The translations under genes and the position numbers were made by a program. Below, piece by piece: positions 1-5,860 of a stretch of DNA of 6,468 bases (its first letter is position 1; the number at the start of each line of letters is the position of its first letter). The DNA is taken from contig SFER01000124.1 of assembly GCA_004557195.1 (NCBI GenBank), positions 1-6,468 of the forward strand. The letters run 5' to 3'. Below the pieces are notes generated by a model. That model worked only from the letters and a program-made list of their open reading frames with translations, was not told the DNA's origin and did not search any database. Origin of the DNA: Bacteroidales bacterium (GTDB taxonomy: Bacteria > Bacteroidota > Bacteroidia > Bacteroidales > Muribaculaceae).

Positions 1-92
1 CCGACAGCACCCCCAATGCCCCACCAGGCGAGTAGCAGCCCGGCACAGGTCGGCGGACCTCCCCGGGTAGGCAGATGGCAGCCATAAGCCCC

Positions 93-110
93 GCGCTGCT
101 TACGCAGCGC
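93..110. repeat. Hairpin A: GCGCTGC / GCAGCGC, 4-base loop
   Basis: A perfect 7-bp inverted repeat: GCGCTGC at 93-99, loop TTAC, GCAGCGC at 104-110. The same two arms recur at 189-205, so this is a repeated element rather than an isolated palindrome. No U-tract follows, so it is not an intrinsic terminator. Confidence 0.65.
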
Positions 111-141
111 CCACACCGAAACACAGGCGAGCGTCAACGAG

Positions 142-177
142 CCCCTCCGAGTGCTCCTAGTGCTCCGAGATCTCCGA
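142..177 (-). repeat. Four-unit degenerate 9-bp tandem repeat (TCGGAGNNN on minus)
   Basis: On the plus strand the units are CCCCTCCGA (142-150), GTGCTCCTA (151-159), GTGCTCCGA (160-168) and GATCTCCGA (169-177). They share period 9 and the core CTCCKA, with three variable bases. Unit 160-168 has an exact reverse complement at 219-227 (TCGGAGCAC), giving a possible 9-bp stem across a 50-base loop; the core TCGGAG occurs again at 251-256. Because the period is a multiple of three, the array yields three-residue peptide repeats in every frame, which explains the low-complexity translations here. The role is unknown. Confidence 0.7.
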
Positions 178-188
178 CACCGCCCTCA

Positions 189-205
189 GCGCTGCCAAGC
201 AGCGC
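189..205. repeat. Hairpin B: same stem as hairpin A, 3-base loop
   Basis: GCGCTGC at 189-195, loop CAA, GCAGCGC at 199-205. The stem is identical to that at 93-110 but the loop differs, which suggests either duplication or conservation of the stem. Hairpins A and B flank the 9-bp tandem array at 142-177. Confidence 0.65.
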
Positions 206-323
206 ACCCGCCCCGCCATCGGAGCACACGATCCTTGAATCACCTTGCCCTCGGAGCCGCCGCACCAAGCAAGCCCAATTTCCATAAGCCGCCCCACCCG
301 AGCCACACGCCGTGCATTTAAAA

Positions 324-352
324 TAAAAAATGGAGCTATGCCCCATTTTTTA
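324..352. terminator. Bidirectional Rho-independent terminator
   Basis: The arms at 324-333 and 343-352 pair perfectly over 10 bp (T, six A, TGG against CCA, six T, A). Inside, after one A-C mismatch, a further GC/GC pair closes a TAT loop. The A-run and T-run give a U-tract on either strand: plus-strand RNA ends in CCAUUUUUU, and minus-strand RNA in CCAUUUUUUAUUUU. It lies 151 bases beyond the GH97 stop and is the best candidate for ending that transcript. Its symmetry would also stop plus-strand transcription coming out of the GC-rich island. Confidence 0.7.
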
Positions 353-385
353 CAATTAAGTGCTTATAAACTAAATAACCTAAAC

Positions 386-477
386 AATCTTTTTTACCAC
401 GATTGCTAATAGTTTCACAACTGTAACAACCTTCCGTGAATCATAATACTTAATTTCAACTCGTAATCTTTTTTACC
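386..477. repeat. Exact 13-bp direct repeat in the GH97 3' flank
   Basis: AATCTTTTTTACC occurs at 386-398 and again at 465-477, 79 bases apart. Both copies lie between the GH97 stop codon and the terminator. Read on the minus strand they are GGTAAAAAAGATT. The region is AT-rich and the repeat contains a run of six T, so chance is possible. The rest of 353-503 shows no gene. Confidence 0.5.
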
Positions 478-503
478 TTCAGTATCTTCTTGAAAATCTT
501 ATG

Positions 504-2651
504 TTATTTCTTGTCTGCTATCGGAACAATGCTGATGGCAAAGCCGCCACTGCGTGCGAGGGCTATATCAAGTTTGCTCTTGGAGGTTACGATTTTCTTT
601 TCGATTTTGTAATCGAGTGGATTGGTTTCGTAATCTGCCTTGTCGCCATCGCGGTAGATTGTTGCCTCATACTTCACACCTTTGTCGAGGAAGTCGAGGG
701 CAAAGCGTGAGTGGCGGGCGTTCTCGGCTGTGATGCCGCCGATAAACCAGCGTTCGCCGCCTTTCTCTTTACGCGCTATGGTGAGATATTCTGCCGGCTC
801 TGCTTCGAGGTAAAGGCTCTTTTGCCAGTCAACTGCCACATCTTTGATGAATTGGAATGCATCGAGATGCTTGGCATAGTTTTCGGGCAGGTCGGCTGCC
901 ATCTGTATCGGGCTGTACATTGTTACATAGAGTGCCAATTGCTTGGTGAGTGTTGTGCTCACGCGTGGCGAACCAGGTTTGCGGTTTTCATTCTGGATAT
1001 ACAGGTCGAAAATACCGGGGGTGTAGTCCATTGGACCACCGATGAGGCGGGTGAATGGCAATGTGAGTGTGTGGTGTGGCGAATTGCCCTGGAATGCCTC
1101 ATATTCGGTGCCGCGCGCACTTTCATTTCCCACGAGGTTGGGATATGTGCGGCAGATACCTGTCGGGCGTGTTGCCTCGTGTGCATTAACACAGATTTTA
1201 TAGTCGGCGGCTTTGGTTACACAGTAGAGATAGTGGTTGTTGCACCACTGGTCGTAGTGATGGAAGCCGCGGGGAATCATCGGACCAACATAACCCGATT
1301 TCACCGAGTGGTAGCCGTGGTCCACCATAAATTGATATGCTGTGTCGAGGCGGCGCTCATAGTTTCTTGTCGAGCCGGATGTCTCGTGGTGCATTATCAA
1401 CTCAACATCGTGAGCCTTGGCGTAGGCAAGCACTTCTTCGAGGTCGAAATCGGGATAAGGTGTAACGAAATCAAACACATCTTCTTTCCAATCTCCTACC
1501 CAGTCTTCCCAACCGATGTTCCAACCCTCGATGAGGAGGTGGTGGAAGCCGTGCTCCGATGCAAAGTCGATATAGCGCTTCGCGTTGGCGGTGTTGGCAC
1601 TGTGCGTGCCGTTGGGTGTACATTTATTATAGTCGGTGTATCCGAGTTTCACCGAAGGATAATCGTTGGTGTATGCCCAGGTGCCTTTGCCTGAAATCAT
1701 TTCCCACCAAATGCCCATATATTTGAATGGTTTTATCCAAGAGGTGTCCTCGATTTTGCAAGGCTCGTTGAGATTGAGTGTGATGCGCGATGCGAGGATG
1801 CCGGCGGCATTTTCGCTCACAATCACTGTGCGCCACGGTGTTACGCATGGTGCTTGGATATATCCCATCATGCCGGTACCATCGGGGGTAAGGGTGGATG
1901 TGAAAGTGAGTGTTTTCTCGTCGAGGGTGAGGTGCATACATGAATAGTCGATGAGCGCTGCCTCGTGGATGTTGAGATAAAGCCCTTCGGATGTTTTCAT
2001 CGTGAGCGCTGTCTGCACGCAAGTGGGCGAAATGGGGGTGGTGGAGGCATTGTCGAGCTCGAGCACAGCCTCATATTTTTCGCGTATTTTGCTCAACAGA
2101 CATACTGTGTATTCATATTCTTGAGTGTCGTAGTCGCCGGGAATCCAGTAGGCGATGTGGTCGCCGGTCATGGCAAACTCGCTGCACTCCTCTTTAATAT
2201 ACATATAATCGAGTTTGGGCTGCTCGGGGAATACGTAGCGGAAACCCATTCCGTCGTCAAACACGCGGAACTCAATCTGCATGATGTGCTCGTTGGCGGG
2301 TTGCTTCAAGGTTACGAAAAGCGAATTGTAGTGATTCCTTATCTCCGATTCTTCGCCCCACACAGGCGTCCAAGTCTCGTCAAACGACGATGTATCCGCT
2401 TTTACAAATGTGAATCCGCTTGTCATATCATCAACATTTGTAAAACGAAGTCCTAATTTGGATGTCTTCACAACCTCACTGCCCTTGAATGATAGATTGT
2501 AGATGGGCATGCCGTCACTCGATAGATTAAATTCCAATGCCAAATTTCCGTTTGGCGAGACAACAACATTAGATGCAAATAAGTTGGTATAGGTTAGAAA
2601 TCCGATGACACCGATTAGGAGTGTTCTTAAACTTAGACGTACTGTTTTCAT
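504..2651 (-). CDS. GH97 alpha-glucosidase, SusB-like (inverting type), periplasmic
   Basis: A 715-residue glycoside hydrolase family 97 enzyme that removes glucose from alpha-glucan oligosaccharides; SusB of Bacteroides thetaiotaomicron is the model (738 aa). Residues 1-26 form a Sec signal peptide (basic start, hydrophobic core, cut near LFA/S) with no lipobox, so it is probably a soluble periplasmic protein. A beta-sandwich domain (about 27-290) precedes a (beta/alpha)8 barrel (about 305-610) and a C-terminal beta domain. The SusB calcium and catalytic glutamates E194, E391, E439, E508, E526 and E532 all appear here at a constant offset of 16: E178, E375, E423 (HHETSG), E492 (NAHEA), E510 (GNES) and E516 (GTEY). 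The base glutamates E423 and E492 point to the inverting, alpha-glucosidase subgroup, not the retaining one with an Asp nucleophile. An in-frame ATG 45 bases upstream is rejected because the -7 box lies inside that extension and the signal peptide starts at 2651. The upstream neighbour encodes a SusR-like regulator. Exact linkage preference is inferred. Confidence 0.93.
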   Translation of the reverse strand: MKTVRLSLRTLLIGVIGFLTYTNLFASNVVVSPNGNLALEFNLSSDGMPIYNLSFKGSEVVKTSKLGLRFTNVDDMTSGFTFVKADTSSFDETWTPVWGEESEIRNHYNSLFVTLKQPANEHIMQIEFRVFDDGMGFRYVFPEQPKLDYMYIKEECSEFAMTGDHIAYWIPGDYDTQEYEYTVCLLSKIREKYEAVLELDNASTTPISPTCVQTALTMKTSEGLYLNIHEAALIDYSCMHLTLDEKTLTFTSTLTPDGTGMMGYIQAPCVTPWRTVIVSENAAGILASRITLNLNEPCKIEDTSWIKPFKYMGIWWEMISGKGTWAYTNDYPSVKLGYTDYNKCTPNGTHSANTANAKRYIDFASEHGFHHLLIEGWNIGWEDWVGDWKEDVFDFVTPYPDFDLEEVLAYAKAHDVELIMHHETSGSTRNYERRLDTAYQFMVDHGYHSVKSGYVGPMIPRGFHHYDQWCNNHYLYCVTKAADYKICVNAHEATRPTGICRTYPNLVGNESARGTEYEAFQGNSPHHTLTLPFTRLIGGPMDYTPGIFDLYIQNENRKPGSPRVSTTLTKQLALYVTMYSPIQMAADLPENYAKHLDAFQFIKDVAVDWQKSLYLEAEPAEYLTIARKEKGGERWFIGGITAENARHSRFALDFLDKGVKYEATIYRDGDKADYETNPLDYKIEKKIVTSKSKLDIALARSGGFAISIVPIADKK

Positions 2652-2680
2652 AAATTTTGGTTTTAGATTTATTTGCAATG

Positions 2681-2688
2681 CAAAATTA
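2681..2688 (-). promoter_or_regulatory. GH97 gene promoter, -7 box TAATTTTG
   Basis: On the minus strand TAATTTTG matches the Bacteroidota -7 consensus TAnnTTTG exactly, 29 bases before the GH97 start codon, giving a leader of roughly 20-25 bases. No TTTG -33 element is found at the usual 19-20 base spacing (the bases there read CAAC/CCAA), which would fit a promoter that needs an activator. There is no Shine-Dalgarno sequence before the ATG; the leader is A/T-rich, as is normal in this phylum. Confidence 0.6.
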
Positions 2689-2740
2689 GCACACAAATAT
2701 TAGTGCAGTTGGTCTGCATTATTAAATATATAAATAAATA

Positions 2741-2803
2741 ATATAGATTTATTCAGATTTTCAGTGGTTTAATCTTTTCCAAATATAGATTATTATATAG
2801 ATT
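2741..2803. promoter_or_regulatory. Three copies of ATATAGATT upstream of GH97: candidate activator sites
   Basis: The 9-mer ATATAGATT is present exactly at 2741-2749, 2783-2791 and 2795-2803, all in the same orientation and all inside the 176-base gap between the regulator stop and the GH97 promoter. Copies two and three are 12 bases apart, about one helical turn. The nearest copy is about 53 bases upstream of the -7 box, a usual position for an activator. The gap is very AT-rich, so the repeats may be chance. A shorter match, ATATAGA, sits at 4454-4460 beside the regulator's own -33 element. Confidence 0.3.
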
Positions 2804-2827
2804 TCATAAGATAAAATTTGCACAAAA

Positions 2828-4402
2828 TCACTCTTTCACCATGCCGATTTTCTTCACATCCTCGTCAAATGTGTCGCGATTTATAGCTTTGTTCCTAATT
2901 TTGTTGCGATAGGAATAGATGGTGTTGACAGAATAGCGGAGGAAGGAAGCGATTTTGTTGCTGTCTTCGATTCCAAGTCTCAAGAAGGCAAAGATGCGCA
3001 GTTCCATGGTGAGTTTGCCCAATTCTTTCACTTCGATGCGCTCCTCGGGCTGCAACAGGGCATTGAAATCATCTACAAAGGTGGGATAGATGTGGAGGAA
3101 GGCGCTGTCGAAGTTCTCATAGAACAATTTATTCTGCTCGTCGGCAAATTTGGTAGATTTCGTGAGTTTCAGCAGGTCGTCGATTTGCCCGGCTGTTACT
3201 TTGCGAGCAACAGTGCGGTTGTAACTGGCGAGTCGCTCCATATATATTGAGCAGAGGTTGAGGAAGTGCCCCATATAGTCCTCTTTCACTTTGTTGGCGA
3301 GTTTGAGCGACTTGCGCGCAATGCTGAGTTTGCGCATCTGGTAAAGGATGAGCATCACGGCAATCACAAGCCCCACCGCGAGGATGGTTTCCACGACTAT
3401 AGCTATGAGGAGGGTGCGGTTTTTGGTGTCGATTTCGTTCTTGTAGGCGCTGTTGATGAGCGGCATGTTACGCGAAATCTCCATATTTCTCAAGCGGGCA
3501 TTACAAAAATTGGCATCGTCGAGCGAGATGCAGATGTAGTGATAGGCGCGCTCGATGTCGCCGGTGGCATAGAGGTATGTGGCAAGGGTTTGCAACGAGG
3601 TGTTTTCTTTAATCGAACCTTTGATGTCGTAGATTGCCGACACAGCGCAGAAATGCGCCGCCGATTCTGGATTTCCCGCCATGCGGTCGAGGCGGGCGAT
3701 GGTGCTGGCAATGCGCGCCACAAGGTCGTTGCCCTGCGGCAGGTTGCTCATCAGGTGAGTGAGCACTTCGCGAGACTGGGAGATTTTCCCATGATCCTGA
3801 AGCACTTCTGCGTAATACAGTTGATACAGCGGCTCCCTGGAGTCGAGCAGTTCGAGGATTTTATTGCGATATTCGCGATTTTTCTGGAAGTAGTCTGCCG
3901 AATAAGCCACATCGCTGTTTTCGGTGTAGCCCTGCATATAATAATAGAGTTGTCGCGCCGAGTCGTAGAACAGGAATTGGAGTGATTCGGGAACGCCCTC
4001 CTCCTCGAGCGTGTTAAGCTCATGCACTGCCTCGCCGAAGAAACCAAGCACGCCGAGCACGTTGAAATGCCCTATTTTCGCTTCGATTACCGCCGATGAA
4101 TCGCCATACTGATAGGCGAGCGCCATCGCTTTCCGGTAATATACCATCGATGAGTCGCTTATGAAGGCACGATACTCGGCTCCGAGTTTGAGGGCAGCAT
4201 CGATGCGCAGATTGGACGGACGGTTTGCCGAGTTGAGTATCTGTTTGAGGCTGTCTATTCGCTCATATTTCATCTTGTCATACATCGGCACGAGTTCGAG
4301 TTCTTTGTCGAGGTTGGCGAGGTCTTCTTCGGTGAGTTTGTCGGCAGCGAAAAGCGAAACGGAGGCAAATATTGCCAATAAAAATAATGTTATGCGAGTC
4401 AT
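2828..4402 (-). CDS. SusR-like (DUF6377-type) transmembrane TPR regulator
   Basis: A 524-residue regulator with the layout of the Bacteroidota SusR/DUF6377 family, which activates glycan-use genes on sensing a sugar outside the inner membrane. Residues 1-19 are a signal peptide or anchor (MTRITLFLLAIFASVSLFA). Residues about 25-300 are helical and TPR-like (repeats near 66-100, 102-135, 190-220, 226-258, 266-297) and should lie in the periplasm. A single membrane helix spans about 330-354, followed by a basic, coiled-coil-like linker (355-400). The C-terminus (about 455-505) contains a LuxR-like helix-turn-helix: a MELRIFAFLRLG helix, then DSNKIASFLRYSVNTIYSYR, where SVNTIYSYRNKIRNK would be the DNA-reading helix. 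The start gives the signal peptide directly and sits just after a strong promoter. The gene lies upstream of GH97 on the same strand, 176 bases away, so GH97 is its most likely target. SusR proteins typically sit beside alpha-glucan loci; that this one senses an alpha-glucan is inferred. The family label is from recall. Confidence 0.82.
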   Translation of the reverse strand: MTRITLFLLAIFASVSLFAADKLTEEDLANLDKELELVPMYDKMKYERIDSLKQILNSANRPSNLRIDAALKLGAEYRAFISDSSMVYYRKAMALAYQYGDSSAVIEAKIGHFNVLGVLGFFGEAVHELNTLEEEGVPESLQFLFYDSARQLYYYMQGYTENSDVAYSADYFQKNREYRNKILELLDSREPLYQLYYAEVLQDHGKISQSREVLTHLMSNLPQGNDLVARIASTIARLDRMAGNPESAAHFCAVSAIYDIKGSIKENTSLQTLATYLYATGDIERAYHYICISLDDANFCNARLRNMEISRNMPLINSAYKNEIDTKNRTLLIAIVVETILAVGLVIAVMLILYQMRKLSIARKSLKLANKVKEDYMGHFLNLCSIYMERLASYNRTVARKVTAGQIDDLLKLTKSTKFADEQNKLFYENFDSAFLHIYPTFVDDFNALLQPEERIEVKELGKLTMELRIFAFLRLGIEDSNKIASFLRYSVNTIYSYRNKIRNKAINRDTFDEDVKKIGMVKE

Positions 4403-4422
4403 AATTGCAGGTTTTTGGTTTT

Positions 4423-4453
4423 CAAAAGTATAAAAAAACTAATATAAATCAAA
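4423..4453 (-). promoter_or_regulatory. Regulator gene promoter, -33 TTTG / -7 TACTTTTG
   Basis: On the minus strand a -33 element TTTG (plus-strand CAAA, 4450-4453) is followed after exactly 19 bases by TACTTTTG (plus-strand 4423-4430), a full match to the Bacteroidota consensus TTTG-N19-21-TAnnTTTG. The -7 box ends 20 bases before the start codon at 4402, so the leader would be about 12-15 bases. This is the best promoter match in the window and implies steady expression of the regulator independent of the MATE gene on the other strand. Confidence 0.75.
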
Positions 4454-4501
4454 ATATAGAGACTAAATTTCACAATATTTTATATTTCAATAAATTATGC
4501 G

Positions 4502-4509
4502 TAACTTTG
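4502..4509 (+). promoter_or_regulatory. MATE gene promoter, -7 box TAACTTTG right before the start codon
   Basis: TAACTTTG matches TAnnTTTG exactly and ends only 7 bases before the ATG at 4517. The -33 position at 19-20 base spacing reads TTTA or TTTT, a partial match. With a normal start site 5-8 bases after the box, the transcript would have almost no leader. The promoter is back to back with that of the regulator within the 114-base gap. Confidence 0.65.
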
Positions 4510-4516
4510 CGACGCT

Positions 4517-5851
4517 ATGCAAAACTCGAAATATAGAACATATTACAAGGATATAATCCGTCTCGGGCTCCCCATTATGGTGGGGCAACTCGGCATTATC
4601 GTTGTGGGCTTTGTCGATACAATGATGGTGGGACACTACTCAACCGACGCTCTTGCTGCAGCGGCTTTTGTCAACACGGTTTTCAACCTGCTCAACATGG
4701 TGTGCATGGGGTTCTCGTTCGGGCTCACCCCTTTGGTGGCTGCGCTTTATGGTCGCGGCAACACCGCTAAGGCTGCCGAGACATTCAAAAACGGGATGCT
4801 CCTCAACATAGTTTTCACAATCTTGCTCACCATCATCGGCATGGGGTGCTATGCGTGTGTCGATAGGATGGGTCAGCCGCCCCACCTCATCCCGCTTATC
4901 AAGGATTATCTGGGCACAATGCTCGCCTCGATGATTTTCATCTCGATTTTCAACACTTTCCGCCAATTTTCCGACGGAATCGGGAGGGTGGCTGTGTCGA
5001 TGTGGATTATGCTCATCTGCAATGTGGTCAACATCGTGTTCAACTACCTGCTCATCTTCGGCAAGTTCGGGTTTCCCGAATGGGGATTGTTTGGCGCAGG
5101 TGTGAGCACTCTCAGCGCTCGCGTGCTCGGCGGGGTTATCGCGCTTGCACTGTGGCGCCGGGGGAAGAATTACCGCATCTACCGAGACCACGGCAGTTTC
5201 TTCAAACCCGACAGGGCTATCTCTGCCGAAATCTTCCGCACTTCGTGGCCTGTGTCGATGCAAATGGGGCTCGAAACCGCATTTTTCACCATTGCCGGAG
5301 TGATGATGGGATGGCTCGGAGCGATTGCGCTCGCGAGTTACCAGATTTTGGTGATTATCGGAATGCTCGGATTCCTTATCTATTATAGTTTTGCCGCAAG
5401 TATGTCGATAAAGATAGGGCACGCTGCGGGGCAGCACAATTTCAGGGCGGTGCGCGACATCACGCGCTGCGGCGTGAGGCTCGTGCTCGGCATCATGGTG
5501 GGGTCGTCGCTCATTTTCTATTTCTTCGGCTCTTACCTCATCGGATTGTTCACGCTCGACTCGGCGGTGAGGGCTGCCGCGGTTCTGCTCATCATCCCGA
5601 TGATTCTCTACCAACTCGGCGATGCGTTGCAGATTGTCTATTCCAACGCGCTGCGCGGAATCGCCAAGGTGAAGCCAATGAGCCTGGTGGCTTTCATTGC
5701 CTATATCATTGTGGGATTGCCTGTTACCTATCTTCTCGGCTTCTCGCTCAATCTCGGCGCAGTGGGCATCTACCTTGCGTTCAGCGTGGGGCTACTCATA
5801 GCTGCCGCTCTCTACGCCCGATTCTTCTACAAGGGGCTGCCTCGCGAATAA
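4517..5851 (+). CDS. MATE-family multidrug/cation antiporter, NorM type
   Basis: A 444-residue inner-membrane efflux transporter of the usual family length with twelve predicted helices (near 13-33, 47-70, 92-115, 131-150, 160-181, 190-212, 241-265, 270-293, 317-340, 352-375, 388-406, 411-435). MATE pumps export cationic drugs or metabolites in exchange for Na+ or H+. Family signatures are DTMMVG at 34-39 after the first helix, and NIVFNYLLIFGKFGFPEWG at 172-190 followed by GAGVST, with two pseudo-symmetric halves. The cation-site residues known from Vibrio cholerae NorM (D36, E255, Y367, D371) all have counterparts at a constant offset of two: D34, E253 (GLETAFF), Y365 and D369 (LGDALQ). This favours the NorM subfamily and probably Na+ coupling. 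The start at 4517 gives the normal N-terminus (YYKDIIRLGLPIMVGQ), so the very short distance to the -7 box looks real. It converges on the DHFR gene with 9 bases between stops. The substrate cannot be read from sequence. Confidence 0.93.
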   Translation: MQNSKYRTYYKDIIRLGLPIMVGQLGIIVVGFVDTMMVGHYSTDALAAAAFVNTVFNLLNMVCMGFSFGLTPLVAALYGRGNTAKAAETFKNGMLLNIVFTILLTIIGMGCYACVDRMGQPPHLIPLIKDYLGTMLASMIFISIFNTFRQFSDGIGRVAVSMWIMLICNVVNIVFNYLLIFGKFGFPEWGLFGAGVSTLSARVLGGVIALALWRRGKNYRIYRDHGSFFKPDRAISAEIFRTSWPVSMQMGLETAFFTIAGVMMGWLGAIALASYQILVIIGMLGFLIYYSFAASMSIKIGHAAGQHNFRAVRDITRCGVRLVLGIMVGSSLIFYFFGSYLIGLFTLDSAVRAAAVLLIIPMILYQLGDALQIVYSNALRGIAKVKPMSLVAFIAYIIVGLPVTYLLGFSLNLGAVGIYLAFSVGLLIAAALYARFFYKGLPRE

Positions 5852-5860
5852 AGGGGCTGT

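Larger units (their letters stand above)
1..300. other. GC-rich, repeat-bearing intergenic island, no convincing gene
   Basis: This stretch is far more GC-rich than the rest of the window: 43 of the first 60 bases are G or C, against 16 of 60 at 361-420. No frame looks like a normal gene. A plus frame (75-287) and a minus frame (134-346) give about 70 residues each of low-complexity Ala/Pro/Ser or Gly/Ala/Leu peptide caused by the repeats. A third minus frame is open from 185 to the left edge without an ATG; it carries two hydrophobic patches (one reads GLLLAWWGIGGAV) and could be the start of a membrane-protein gene running out of the window, but GC-rich DNA easily produces such frames. The stretch contains a 9-bp tandem repeat, two twin hairpins, a 5-bp hairpin at 47-60 (AGGTC/GACCT), and the 9-mer CCATAAGCC at both 82-90 and 282-290. 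It could be a structured RNA, a dispersed repeat or a decayed gene; I cannot tell which. Confidence 0.5.

Noticed and set aside
75..287. 70-residue Ala/Pro/Ser-rich plus-strand frame in the GC-rich island
   Set aside because: Low complexity arising from the 9-bp repeat and GC bias; no start-site signal. A short protein ending before the terminator at 324 cannot be excluded, but nothing supports it.
1..300. Known housekeeping RNA (RNase P, SRP RNA, tmRNA, tRNA) or riboswitch
   Set aside because: I looked for the conserved cores by eye on both strands and found none; no tRNA cloverleaf was seen.
711..1694. 327-residue plus-strand open frame
   Set aside because: It lies entirely antisense to the GH97 gene, whose active-site residues are intact on the other strand; the peptide is Cys/Val-rich with no recognisable family. 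It is a shadow frame.
1965..2456. 163-residue plus-strand open frame
   Set aside because: Antisense to the N-terminal domain of GH97; no independent support.
2652..2696. Upstream ATG extending GH97 by 15 residues
   Set aside because: The -7 promoter box (2681-2688) falls inside the extension, and the signal peptide begins naturally at 2651.
3266..3985. 239-residue plus-strand open frame
   Set aside because: Antisense to the regulator gene, whose domain layout is complete; composition is that of a mirror frame.
4640..5614. 324-residue minus-strand open frame
   Set aside because: It is antisense to the MATE gene, and its His/Glu/Arg-rich composition is the usual mirror of membrane-protein codons. 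No promoter or family signature.
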